64,000 bases of DNA from Zoroaster sp. YZ-2022. Its lineage: Eukaryota; Echinodermata; Asteroidea; Forcipulatida; Zoroasteridae. The translations under genes and the position numbers were made by a program. Below are positions 1 to 10,150 of this stretch, piece by piece; within the stretch, counting starts at the first letter, position 1; every line of letters starts with the position of its first letter. Location of the stretch: contig CM055816.1 of NCBI GenBank assembly GCA_029582265.1, positions 868,001 through 932,000 of the forward strand, written 5' to 3'. The notes beneath the pieces are model-generated. The model was not told the DNA's origin and ran no database searches. It saw only the letters and a list, made by a program, of their open reading frames with translations.

Positions 1-377
1 TATCCATGGTGTTTAATTGACGCTAGATGGTCTTTAACCCTAACCTTTTTCCAAAACCTCCAAAATCCTCTTGCGTTGCGAGGTTTTTGAAGATTGACGG
101 ATACATCTGCTACCATGCTCTTTGCAAAGTGAAGGATTTTTGAAGGATTGAGGGTTATTAGGCATACTTGCGCTTTCCCATGGTAAGTTGGTACATGTTA
201 CATCCATGTTTGTTGTAGTGATTGCACAGGTCAGTGCTTGGGTCAGTGGACACTGTTTATTGCTCCATATGCCAGGCAGGGAGGTCCCTGGCTATGTACA
301 TGTATCACAAATTAGGAGTTACTGTGCTTCTTGTTTTTACTACTGAAGAGATTTTGGTGGATTCAGGGATGTATGTA

Positions 378-985
378 GCCAAGCAAATGGGCTTTAGGGA
401 GTTGGAAGGATTCAGGTTACTATTGTAAAGCAAATGGGCCTGGGGGGCTTAGATAGGGAAGGATTCAGGGTTATGTGTAAGCAAATGGGACACAAGGGGA
501 GCAGGGAAGAGGATTCAGGGTTATGTAACAAATGGGCTTAGGAGTTAGGGAAGGATTCGGGTTATGTGTATACAAATGGACTGGCCTAGGGAGTTAGGAA
601 GAGATTCAGGGTTATGTAAGGCAAATGGGCCTAGGGAGTTAGGAAGGATTCAGGTTATGTAAGTAAGCAATGGGCAAGGGAGTTAGGGACAGGATTCGGG
701 TTATGTGTAAGCAAATGGGCAAAGGAGTTAGGGAAGGATTCAGGTTGTAATGTGTGACAAGCAAATAGGGGCCTAGGGAGTTAGAAGGAAGGATTCAGGT
801 TATATTGTAAGCAAATGGGCCTAGGGAGTTTAGGAAGGGAGTTCAGGTTATCATTAATGACAAATGGGTTTAGGGAGTTAGGAAGAAAAGATTCGGAAGG
901 GTATGTGTAAGCAAATGGGCTTAGGGAGTTAGGAAGAGTTTCAGGTTATGTGTGAAAGCAAATGGGCCTAGGGGAAATTAGGGGT
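378..985. repeat. 45-50 bp minisatellite, about 13 units
   Basis: About thirteen head-to-tail units, each with the core GCAAATGGGCCTAGGGAGTT followed by AGGAAGGATTCAGGTTATGT. Units begin near 385, 430, 483, 529, 572, 622, 668, 712, 758, 810, 862, 911 and 957. Small insertions and deletions differ from unit to unit. The open frames crossing the array are repeat-driven and are not genes. Confidence 0.9.
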
Positions 986-1772
986 TAATGAACTGTACAA
1001 ACTCACCTAAGGGGGTCCTCTTTAAGAAGAATCTGCAGAGAGATTTCTTTTCTCCTCCACTCCTCGGGAATCCAACCTTCTGCCATAATAATGAGACTCT
1101 GAGAAATTTCTTCCATCCATCATCCTTCAGTATCGTTACAGCTGAGCACCTCAGCCACAGGAAACTGTTATATTGACCATGGAAATAATTATTAGTACTC
1201 TACAGGTAGGAAAAGTATGGTTATTATGAATTAAAAATTTTCTCACAAAATATTACCTCGTTGCGAGAAACAGGCATCCCGGATATTATAGAGAAATTAA
1301 AAGGTAGGGAAAAATGTTTGCTATTAATCATTATGCATACTAGCTCATAATAGCGTGTTTACCTCTATAGTCATCAGAGAATGAGGGGGAAAACTGTTTT
1401 TATCTTGGTATTTACAATAAATGATATTAACAAGGAAAACTTCCACGGAAGCTGGTTTCATGTCGGAACCTGGTTTCATGAGTAGGATTTTCAAAATCAA
1501 AAAGTAGGATTTCCTACAAAAGTTGGAAGAATATCATGCCTGGAGAGAAAAAGCCAATCACCCTTGAGCATGTGATGTCATCATAAGGTAGGGGAATGGG
1601 CAGAATATTGTCAGGTTAGTGCTGAGGCCCTAACCACTAAGCCATGATCACTGATGAGTCAGATTCTAAAGACCGTTCTTGGAGAGCTACAGGATGCTTC
1701 TATAATGATTTCTTGTATTGGAGGGGGGTTCAAATTTATTTAGCGAGATCTGCATGCGAAGGCGATATCATA

Positions 1773-1885
1773 TCATAACTGTTTGTCATCATCATTGCGT
1801 CCCCCATTGTATTGGGTCTTGTATCCAGCAAGAAGAATGACAGCCGAGACAATGACATTAATTATTATTAACCCAGCTAGCAGAT
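1773..1885 (-). CDS. Terminal exon with a membrane helix, unknown type I-like membrane protein
   Basis: On the minus strand a long pyrimidine tract ending TTTTGTTTTCCAG (AG at 1887-1886) is followed by an open frame of 36 codons and a TGA stop at 1775-1773. The frame encodes one strongly hydrophobic segment (LLAGLIIINVIVSAVILLAG), then a short polar tail (YKTQYNGG...NDDDKQL). An AATAAA lies at 1740-1735, about 33 bp after the stop, as expected for a last exon. The exon starts by completing a codon NAT (phase 1), the same intron phase and first residue class as the membrane exon of the TNFR-like gene at 24792-25030. The tails do not resemble each other beyond that. Upstream exons should lie at higher coordinates but I could not find them convincingly. 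Family unknown; identification as coding is fairly strong. Confidence 0.6.
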
Positions 1886-2759
1886 CTGGAAAACAAAACA
1901 AAAAAAACTAACGTTGAGCATATGGCTAACGGCAGGTACGTCACTCCCCACATTTGTTGGCCTTATCATTACCACTCACGGTAACCTCCTCTCTCAAAAT
2001 TCTTATGAATAAGGAAATAAAAGTTGGCCTCAAAATATTTATTGCACATTTGTTGTAGTTGTACATTTAAATTATTCCTCCTAGCTAGAGCTCCCTCCCT
2101 CCCTCCCCCAGCATGCCCAGCCCCAGTCCCAGCCCCGTACGTGCCACTGCAGTTAGGCTACAGACCTGGCTTATTTTTCATTTACAGTACCATGATTATG
2201 ACAATATTTCAAATGATGCACTTACCCGTCCGTACATCAACACGTACACACACACACGATAATTATAATGGTCATTGTGTCTGCCTCTTGGTGGCGCTAT
2301 TTGGATTGACCTAATCGAATCGCAATCAATGCGCATGCCGCCATGCAAGCTTAGAAGCAAGGCTGCCACTCGTGGGAAAAAAATCCCTACCGTAGGGTAT
2401 GTTTCGGTAAAGTGTGAGGGAACCCTACGGGAAAAATGGAAATACTGTGGGGAGTAGGGGAATCCTGACAATATATTGTAACAAAATTATATTCATCGGT
2501 ACGTGATATAGGAAACCTACTACTACCTGTATAATTGTATATACCGCGCTTATTATTCTAGTAGATATTATATTCATTTCCTATCTCTTTAAGATTTCAG
2601 TTACCTCCTGCTAGCTGTGCAGAAGGCCTGTTTGAGCTTGATCATCCAGATGGGTGACTCACACACTGTGTGGGGATTAAATCGCAATATGAGACAATAT
2701 TAATAATAATAGGAATAAGACTATGCAACAGACTATGTTGTCAGTCAAGAAAAAATGAA

Positions 2760-3490
2760 GCGCTCCTTGGAGTCGAGTGCGGCTATAAGCCAGGCACTTC
2801 GTGTACAGTGCTTCCACTTTTCAAATCTACATTTCCTTAGACTTACAGAAACATTTCCTTAGATTTCCTTAGATTTTTTTCCCGATGTTCCTTAGTTTTA
2901 CTTAAATCATCAAAAGTGTATTAGCCCCTGTATGCATATGGTATGCAGGGTTGCTGCATGACTAAACAGAGCATTTACAAATATATAAGACTAAACTAAA
3001 TATAGAAGGAGCAAAATCCATATATTTAAGAAGAGCAAACTCATATATTTAAGAAACAAACCTATATATGTTTTGAAGAGAGCGAAACTCGCTTATATTT
3101 GAAGAGCGAAACTCATATATTTGAAACCAGCAACCTATGAGCAGGCAAATCCCTTGTATAAGAGCAAACCATCATATTTAAGAGCAAAACCATATATAAA
3201 AGGACAAATACAAATATTAATATAAAGAGGATCACAGACAAATATAAAAAGGATCAAATATATATATATATAAAGTGTCAAAACAAATATATAAAAAGAC
3301 CAACTGACAATATATAAAAGAAGTTTTGAACAGTGCCCTCTGTATAATGGACGTAACTTCAAATATTGAAAGACATGGACATTTCATATTATTGTCGAAA
3401 GACATGGACATTTTTCATTATATTGAAATTACAATGGACATATATGTTAAGACACATGGTTTCATATAAAGGACGATCACAGTCGTCAAC
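2760..3490 (-). repeat. Dispersed repeat R1, copy A, with internal AT-rich minisatellite
   Basis: Reads as the reverse complement of 18830-20220. Shared blocks include GCCAGGCACTTCG..AGTGCTTCCA at 2785-2818, runs of ATTTCCTTAG at 2830-2890, an array of ATATTTAAGAGCAAA-type units at 2985-3330, and GAACAGTGCCCTCTGTATAATGGACGTAA near 3330-3360. Copy A lacks about 270 bp present in copy B between the GGCACTTCG and AGTGCTTCC blocks. The repeat is probably a mobile element, class unknown. No real ORF. Confidence 0.75.
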
Positions 3491-4079
3491 GAAGATCGAG
3501 CCGATTTTCGTCCCGGCTGAAAATTGAGCTTAGTCTTGTATGCTACCTTCTCTAATGCTCAAGTGTACATGTTTGGCGGGAAAAGGGTGACTGAACAACA
3601 GGCGTATGGCTGCCTAGTACTACTTATATAATAGTAGTACAAGTAGTAACCGCGTCAACGCCCGGCGGTGGCTATTATCCAATCCGAATTCCACTGACCC
3701 GCTGATCCGTTGTGAAATCGAATAATCGGTTTGCGCCTATCAGGGATGATTGTTGAGGACTTGTTGTCTCATCACCGGTTCCGCACCGGTGGTGTGCAAC
3801 GCATGAGACGAGGAGGAGCACGGACACGTTCTAGCGGTAGTACTACTAGCGTTAATAATACTTGCATTAGTCCCTTCAAGTTCAAGTGCAACAACACCGT
3901 CAGACGTACCCACTTTCCAGAAAGTGACCTTTTAATAATTATCTTTAAGTGTATACATCTAATTATTGTTGCTATGTTTAGCTGACATTTCAGGCAATAT
4001 TGATTGTGTATGCCGAAAAAAAAAGAACCAAGGTGCCATTATTTATTGAATGCTGAACATCTTTGCCCCCACTCCAAAG

Positions 4080-4160
4080 TCTACTCCTGAGATATGTGTA
4101 GAGATTCTCAACTCAGCCAAAATGTTGGCCATGCCTGTATACATGGAGGAAGCATTGAAG
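4080..4160 (+). CDS. Candidate internal exon, unknown gene
   Basis: An 81-bp stretch sits between an acceptor (CCCCCACTCCAAAG, AG at 4078-4079) and a donor (GAAG|GTAATA at 4161). It reads in phase 0 throughout as 27 codons, STPEICVEILNSAKMLAMPV then YMEEALK, with the composition of an amphipathic helix. It ends in phase 0, compatible with the phase-0 exon at 6492-6602 on the same strand, so the two may be consecutive exons. No family is recognised. The acceptor is only fair, so the 5' boundary is uncertain. Confidence 0.4.
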
Positions 4161-4897
4161 GTAATACCAGAAATTTAATTTACTACAACTATGGAGTGTT
4201 TACAACAAAATTGTTTTGGAAAGAATTACACTATTTATACTTACTTATTTTCTTAACTCCTTGTCTGTATAGTAGTGGGGCGACTTTGCAAGTCATGCAA
4301 GCAGAGCAAGACATTGTTGATACTACTTTGTATTAAAGATGCGACTTTAATAAAAGAGTGAGCCAACTTTGCCCAGGGGCGACTTTTGGAAAGGTTACTT
4401 TGTGAGGGACGAGATGACTGATTTATGTTGTTGGCACTTATTAGGTGAACAACAAATTTAGTAACAAGAATTTAAATTCTAATGCCACTCAAAGCTTAAT
4501 GTTATATATTTTTTTCCAGTGTCTTGTATTTATAAGACACGTAATTTGTGGCAGTTCATTAGTTAGGAACAAAAATTAACAACGGTTTAAAGCAGTAAAA
4601 AAATATTGTGTTGATCCAGGACCATAGGGTAATAGATGTGTGGCATTATTAGTTACTAAATGTACATGCATGTGTGGGCCAGGAAAGTCAACAAAACGTA
4701 TATTATTGTACAATGCAATGAATATGTCCAGACCTAACCTGGTTTACACATTATTACTAAAGATTAATAGCTAAAAGCATCAAAAACAGCATCCATAACT
4801 TTAAGGTAGTGATTGTTTAGTAATAACCAGTACTGCAAAACCCAAACGGTTTTGTGCAATTTTTTAAAAAATACCTTTTTTATTTATATTTTCTTTT

Positions 4898-5660
4898 TAC
4901 TACTGTGGGATGAGGACTTTTCTTGGCATACTTTCATGTAAAACTGAATATTGTTGTTTCTCTTTTATAACATTTTTTAAGATTTACATATACTCTTTAG
5001 TGTTAAATTTTTATATTTTTTGATATACAAAAGTTGCGACAACATTTATTATATATTTTATTGACTTAACCCTCCTACTATTGCTGCACTTTTAGTGGAA
5101 AAGTTGCTGTAGAGGTCAAAACCAGTCAACTGCCTGTTTTTTGACTGACCCCAATATGTGTAACACAGGGCATTTTTTGATTGGTTTTTATTGTCATTTT
5201 TGACCAGACATCATGCTTTTTACAGTCAAAAGCAGTTGACTGATTTTGACCTTTAAATGTACTGCTGCACATTACACGTAAAAGTTTGACAGTGTTTGAC
5301 TGATTTTGTACCCAATGGGAAGTAGGAGGTTAATAATATGCACTTGCCCGATATTTTTATGCATTAAATGTACATGTGTACCTTTCCTTTCTTTTGGTGG
5401 TTAACTGTTGTTTACTGCAAAACTTTTAATCAGCGATCGTCAGCAAATTCCAAACAGTTTAATTATGCAACTTTTTTACTGCTGTGGAACTTTTACATAC
5501 TTTTCATGTAAAACTGAATACATTGTTTCTTTTTATATTTTTATATTTGCTATATACTCTACTTTAGTGTTTACCAGTTAAAATTTTTATATTTTTGATA
5601 TACAAAAGTTGTGCTTTATTATATATTTTATTGACTTAATAAATGCACGTACTTTCTCTC
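4898..5660. repeat. Two direct copies of a ~180-bp AT-rich repeat
   Basis: Copy 1 (4898-5070) and copy 2 (5468-5650) share ACTTTTCATGTAAAACTGAATA, TTTAGTGTTA, TTTTTGATATACAAAAGTTG and TATATTTTATTGACTTAA in the same order. Similarity resumes after the MITE in copy 1 (TTAATAATATGCAC, TGGTTAACTGTTGTTTA). Copy 2 therefore preserves the unoccupied version of the MITE target. No coding potential. Confidence 0.75.
5070..5329. mobile_element. TTAA-flanked MITE, piggyBac-like
   Basis: The element is bounded by TTAA on both sides (5066-5069 and 5330-5333). Its short inverted ends read CCCTCCTACT at the left and, reverse complemented, CCTCCTACTT at the right. The direct-repeat partner at 5620-5655 has a single TTAA at the equivalent place, an internal empty site. 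Precise TTAA targeting is characteristic of piggyBac-family transposases. About 260 bp, with no transposase, so non-autonomous. Internally rich in GTTGACTG/CAGTCAAC-type motifs. Confidence 0.7.
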
Positions 5661-5961
5661 ATTGGTTAACTGTTGTTTATGTCTCTCCAAAAGATTCAGC
5701 CCCTTTTTCTGCTGTCATTATTTATTATTATGAGAACAGCGGGTATACAAAGATAATTAACAATTACAAATAACTCAGCATAAGTGTAGATGGTTTAACC
5801 CATTGTTTGGCATTGGTATAAAAACAATACCACCTTATGTTAAACGCACATTTGGAAAACTTAGACACCAAAAAGATTATTAAACAAACAACTCAACAGG
5901 TTAGGGTCACAAACAATAAAACGTAAATGTGCTGAATCGGATCAAAAGCGAAGAAATACAC

Positions 5962-6085
5962 ATGTTGACTGAATGCGGTTTTTATGAGCCTTATGAGCAG
6001 GGGTAATAATATAATGCGCGCCTTGAGCACCACTAAGTTGGTGGTTCACGTGCCCTATATAAGTCCACACATATTATTATTAGAG
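5962..6085 (+). mobile_element. 3' tail of a CR1/L2-like retroelement
   Basis: Matches 51515-51620 nearly base for base: TATGAGCCTTATGAGCAGGG, TAATATAATGCGC, CCTTGAGCACCACT, TTGGTGG, CTATATAA(A/G)TCCACAC, then an ATT-type microsatellite. Only the 3' end is present, as expected from 5' truncation. Family assignment is by style, not by search. Confidence 0.6.
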
Positions 6086-6491
6086 TAACACCTGTGAGGT
6101 TGTGGGAAATCCGTAATGTCAATAAATAAACATTGAAGAAAGCCATTGCTGCATCTGATTATTAAAATACATGTACAAGTGGTATACTTAGTAGTAGAAC
6201 TTCTTTTGTCCAAATTGGTATTAATTCTGGCAATGTTTATCTGCCTCCTGAAAACAGATTACATCCATGATTTACCATCTTGCAAAGGGGTCAATGCATC
6301 TTTGTCAGTTCTGGCAATATTGCTTGCAGCATGTGGAATATTAAAGGTGGGATTGCACATCATTTGCATCTACTACTGCTGGCATAAGGCAATATCTTCA
6401 TCAATTCCATGCTCCTGCCCATACATGTGGTTGATTTGTGAGCAAGCAACGAGCCAGTGATTGCTGCATTGTTGCTTTCCTCTCTGTTTAG

Positions 6492-6602
6492 GCCACACTC
6501 CTTTCCATGAAACATACTGGCGTGGACTGGACTTCTGTTAGACCAAGAACTAAGGGGATGGTGATTCAGTCCTCCAGAAACCCTTATTGCAAGATTTACC
6601 GG
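6492..6602 (+). CDS. Internal exon of an unrecognised gene
   Basis: A textbook internal exon. A pyrimidine-rich acceptor (TTTCCTCTCTGTTTAG, AG at 6490-6491) is followed by 37 uninterrupted codons (ATLLSMKHTGVDWTSV, then RPRTKGMVIQSSRNP, then YCKIYR), and ends CGG|GTATGT at 6603. Both ends are phase 0 and the peptide is of balanced composition. GC content is clearly above the flanks. It may follow the phase-0 exon at 4080-4160 and belong with the terminal exon at 14149. The latter starts in a different phase, so at least one unseen exon would be needed between them. The family is not recognised. Confidence 0.6.
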
Positions 6603-7084
6603 GTATGTAAATGAAATGTAAACAGCGACAATTCATCAAGGAGACCCAAGATTCCAGATTGTAAAAACAGGTTCTGAAAGTAGGACATTATAACACGTCT
6701 TACATCTGCCCATAACCTTTCAATTCTCTGATTATGAACACTCCTCCAGTTATAAAACTCCCATGGTCAAATCCTCGGTCTGGGTGTGACAGCATGTATC
6801 TAACTACGTCCCTTTCTGTCCGCAGTCAATACGTACACACGAGAAGGTGTAGGCCAAAAACTCCTCAACAGCAGCTATAAATAGCTGAAAAAAGTGTCTG
6901 CTGTGTTGTCGGGGATACTTTTCAGATAAACAATGCATCGAGAATATCCATCTATTCCTCCATGTATCACAATAACCATCTGATCTACTGTGTGGTGTCC
7001 ATCAATGTGCCTGAAAAATAAAAGAACAAATTTAAACTAGAGATTCGAGTTTGTCTTGACACAAACTCTAGGTGTTCGAAATGT

Positions 7085-8265
7085 AAAGGTCAATTCAGTC
7101 ACTTTTTTTGTAAATTAACATCAGTACAATGGTACAAAATTGTGAAGTTACCTGCTGTGGTTGTTCAAATATGATATTTTTAATATTAAACTTTAACTTC
7201 CGGTTTGGACAGGAAGTGGAAGGTCAAATTAGGGGTCACCTTTATTAAAATATTTTTGGACAATTAACAATCTATACAATGGTGCAAAAAAGTGTCAATT
7301 TACATCTTGTAGTTGTTGAGATATGATTTTTGTTAAATATTAAACTTTGACTTCCGGTTTTGGACAAGAAGGGTAAAATTGGGGTACCAGGTAAATATTT
7401 TCCACAATTAACAATCTACATTATACAATGGTGCAAAAAATGTGAATTTACCTCTTGTGGTTGTTGAGATATGATTTTTTAAATATTAAACTTTGACTTC
7501 CGGTTTGGACAGAAGCAAGGTCAAATTAAATATCTTTGTAATATTGACAATTTCGATCAGTACAATGGTACAAACTTTGTGAACTTACCTCTTGTGGTTG
7601 TTGAAATATGATTTTTAAAATATTAAACTTTGACTTCCGGTTTGACGGTAATGTGGTAGGTCAAATTGGGGTCACCTTTTTGTAAATATTTTTCGACAAT
7701 TAACAATCTATACAATGGTGCAAAAATGTCAATTTACATCTTGTGGTTGTTGAGATATGATTTTGTTAAATATAAAACTTTGACTTCCGGTTTGGACTGA
7801 AGTAGGTCAAAGGGGGACATAACTTTTGTAAATATTCTTTGACAATTAACGATCTGTACAATGGTACAAAATTGTGAATTTACCTCTTGTGGTTGTTGAG
7901 ATATGATTTTTAAATATTATATTTTGACTTCCAGTTTGGACAGGAAGTAAGGTCAACTTTGGGTCATCTATTTGTAAATGTCTTTTGACAATTAATGGTC
8001 TGTACAATGGTACAAACATTGTACCTCTTGTGGTTGTTGAGATATGATTTTATTTTAATGTTAAGCTTTGACTTCCGGTTTGGACAGGAAGTAAGGTCAA
8101 ATGGGGTCAATCTTTTGTATATATATCTTTTGACAATTAACGACCTGTCCTGGTACAAAAATTGTAAATTTACCTCTCTTGGTTTTGAGATATGATTTTT
8201 TTTAAAAATATTAAACTTTGACTTCCGGTTTGGACGGAAGTAAGGTCAAATTGGGGTCACTACAA
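7085..8265. repeat. ~145-bp satellite, eight main units
   Basis: Each unit carries TACAATGGTACAAA, TACCTCTTGTGGTTGTTGAG, ATATGATTTTT, ATATTAAACTTTGACTTCCG and GTTTGGACAGGAAG...GGTCAAATTGGGGTCA. The ACTTCCGGTTT landmark recurs near 7195, 7350, 7497, 7632, 7782, 7927, 8070 and 8220. Diverged units continue to about 9065 (8550, 8938, 9035). Both edges of the regular array carry a short hairpin (see findings). The open frames inside follow the repeat and are not genes. Confidence 0.9.
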
Positions 8266-8269
8266 CTCG

Positions 8270-9380
8270 TGTTTCATCTACTTGTTAAGTTCTAAGGCTG
8301 CCAAGTTTCAAGTGTGAAGTTTGCAAGTATGTGTTTGTTACCGGACAGTTATTGGGGAGAAGAAGAAGAAGAAAAAAACTAGAGCTTACGGTGTTTGTTG
8401 GAACAAACACACGTGTTCGGAGTCCACTTCCATTCAATAAATTATCAACGATGATGTCAATATCATATTTTGCAAAGGCGTATCATCTTTCTTATAACAA
8501 TATCAATTTCATATTCAAAAATATCAAATTTTTGCATTAGAATGTTGACTTTGGACTTCCTGTTTAGACCGGAGTAAAGGGTCAGAAGGCTGGTGATTTG
8601 AAGGTCATATATATGACATAATGAAACTTCCTCATGATCATGACAAAATAACGTTAGTACTTGCTTTGGTTCAATTTCTGAGATTGGAAAATAATCCATT
8701 TTTTTAAAATGCCACTAGGGGGCGCTCTGAACTTTGATTATGTAATCAAACATATTTTTTGAGAATATAAGATGTCACTATCACTTTATTCGCAGAAGTC
8801 ATATTCAAATTTCCTATGATTTTGAGATTATTATTTCTAAACCTGCCACAAGATGGCACTGTGACAGGTGATGACGTCATCCTCACATTTAAAAGGTCAC
8901 ATGTCAATCAATTTTCGTCCACGGAAGGCATACACCATATCCGGTTTCGACCGAAGAGGTCTGATTGGGGTCATGTTTGTGGACGAAATGTCACATAATT
9001 CAAGATCTGTAAGATGATGCAAAGATTGTGAAAATATCTTTTGTGGTTCATGAGATATGATTTTTGGAAATATTAAAATTAGATTTTAGTGTATTTCGCT
9101 ATCTGATGACGTCACAACTTTACCTGAAACTATATGTCATAAATTTATTGACAACTACATGTTATGGTATAAGTATTTGTCGTTTGAAGAGCTCTGTGAA
9201 CTTTGGAACTTTTTTTTTTTGTTCGATAAGTCTCATCGAGGAGAAAGGGAAAAAATAACAGATTGTCAAAATTGCAATTACACAATTTAAAATAAGTAAT
9301 GCCATAATTAATTTGATTACAATATCAGAGATCTGTAAACCTAAATGAATCGTAACAATGGTTTCGTCTTGTTTAAAAAG
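8270..9380. other. Diverged satellite fringe, no gene seen
   Basis: Contains degenerate pieces of the 145-bp satellite (GGACTTCCTGTTTAGACC at 8550, TTTTGTGGTTCATGAGATAT near 9040), a GTGTTTGTTGGAACAAACAC palindrome near 8389, and AT-rich sequence. Short open frames on both strands overlap one another and show no splice-site support or domain. Confidence 0.5.
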
Positions 9381-9392
9381 GGCGCTATACAT

Positions 9393-9429
9393 TTAGCAGT
9401 TGGACATAATAATTATGTCCAACTGCTAA
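9393..9429. repeat. Perfect 37-bp palindrome
   Basis: TTAGCAGTTGGACATAAT and its exact reverse complement are separated by a single A. The 18-bp arms are perfect. It could be an excised or collapsed transposon footprint, or a cruciform-forming site. No transcription-terminator context is evident in this eukaryotic setting. Confidence 0.9.
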
Positions 9430-9619
9430 ACTGCTAGGCCCTTCGTTTGAATTATTGGGCAGGAAACACATCGCCTAATCTGTTTATTAACCTTTAAAGT
9501 TGTATCGTAAACTACTTTTTATTCTCATATATTAAGTTTGGTCACGTGATTAAGATGAAAACTTTCAGTTGTCTTCATATTGACATAGTTGTTTATATTC
9601 TAAATTTGACAAAATTCTG

Positions 9620-10150
9620 ATCTATAATTTTTGTGAAAAGAAATAATTTTTCGACCTGTTTTAATTTTCCGTAGTGACGTAGTAATGACGTCATTGATCA
9701 TGGATTTTGATATGTATATATTTCAAAAATATTTCATACAGGAACCATGTATTTCCCCACATCTCCAAATCTCAACATGAGGCCTGATTTTGAAAATAAA
9801 TATCTTGGAATAATTTGAAGTATACATATGTCCATCATCATCCATTATGTTCTCCACCTTACTGAGTGGGTAAGATTACATTATAAACTAGCTTTTACAC
9901 CCTATTTTTATTTTTTCCCCAGATTTGTCAAGTTAAACATCAAATTGAAGCTATGAGATATGAGATAAGGAGCTTTAAAATTTGCAAATCGTTACTTCGT
10001 GTGCCACTAATTTGACCATCAAAAGCATTTATGGTAACTCATTACACAAAAAATTACAAGCTATTAATGCAAAATTCAATTGTGTTTTTTTTTTCGATTA
10101 GGTCATTTGGTTCTTGAATATTGGCTGTTGAACTTGGAAAAGTTGAATTT
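9620..10150. repeat. Dispersed repeat R3, intact copy
   Basis: Colinear with 15240-15311 plus 17155-17585. Shared blocks are TTTTCCGTAGTGACGTAGTA, TGACGTCATTGATCAT, ATTTCATACAGGAACCATGT, CTCCAAATCTCAACATGAGG, TTGAAGTATACATA, CAAATTGAAGCTATGAGATA and GGCTGTTGAACTTGGAAAAG. It serves as the uninterrupted reference showing where later elements inserted in the other copy. Confidence 0.8.

Noticed and set aside
1..60. CTAACCCTAACC near the window start and TTAGGGA in the 45-bp array, as telomeric repeat
   Set aside because: Only two adjacent copies at most; the array period is about 45 bp, not 6 bp.
2196..2230. Minus-strand GGACGG|GTAAGT as the donor feeding the 1773-1885 exon
   Set aside because: The phase does not match (phase 0 in the open frame, phase 1 needed), and the phase-1 frame has stops just upstream.
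3840..3950. Internal exon ending at TTTCCAGAAA|GTGACC
   Set aside because: A phase 1 exit would create an immediate stop with the 4080 acceptor.
3731..3985. 84-codon plus frame rich in Arg/Ser near 3.75 kb as a first exon
   Set aside because: Composition is interesting (HRFRTGGVQRMRRGGARTRS), but no good donor exists in the needed phase, and I cannot link it to the exon at 4080.
7085..8265. CRISPR-like array
   Set aside because: The repeats are ~145 bp with no short-repeat/unique-spacer structure, and the DNA is eukaryotic.
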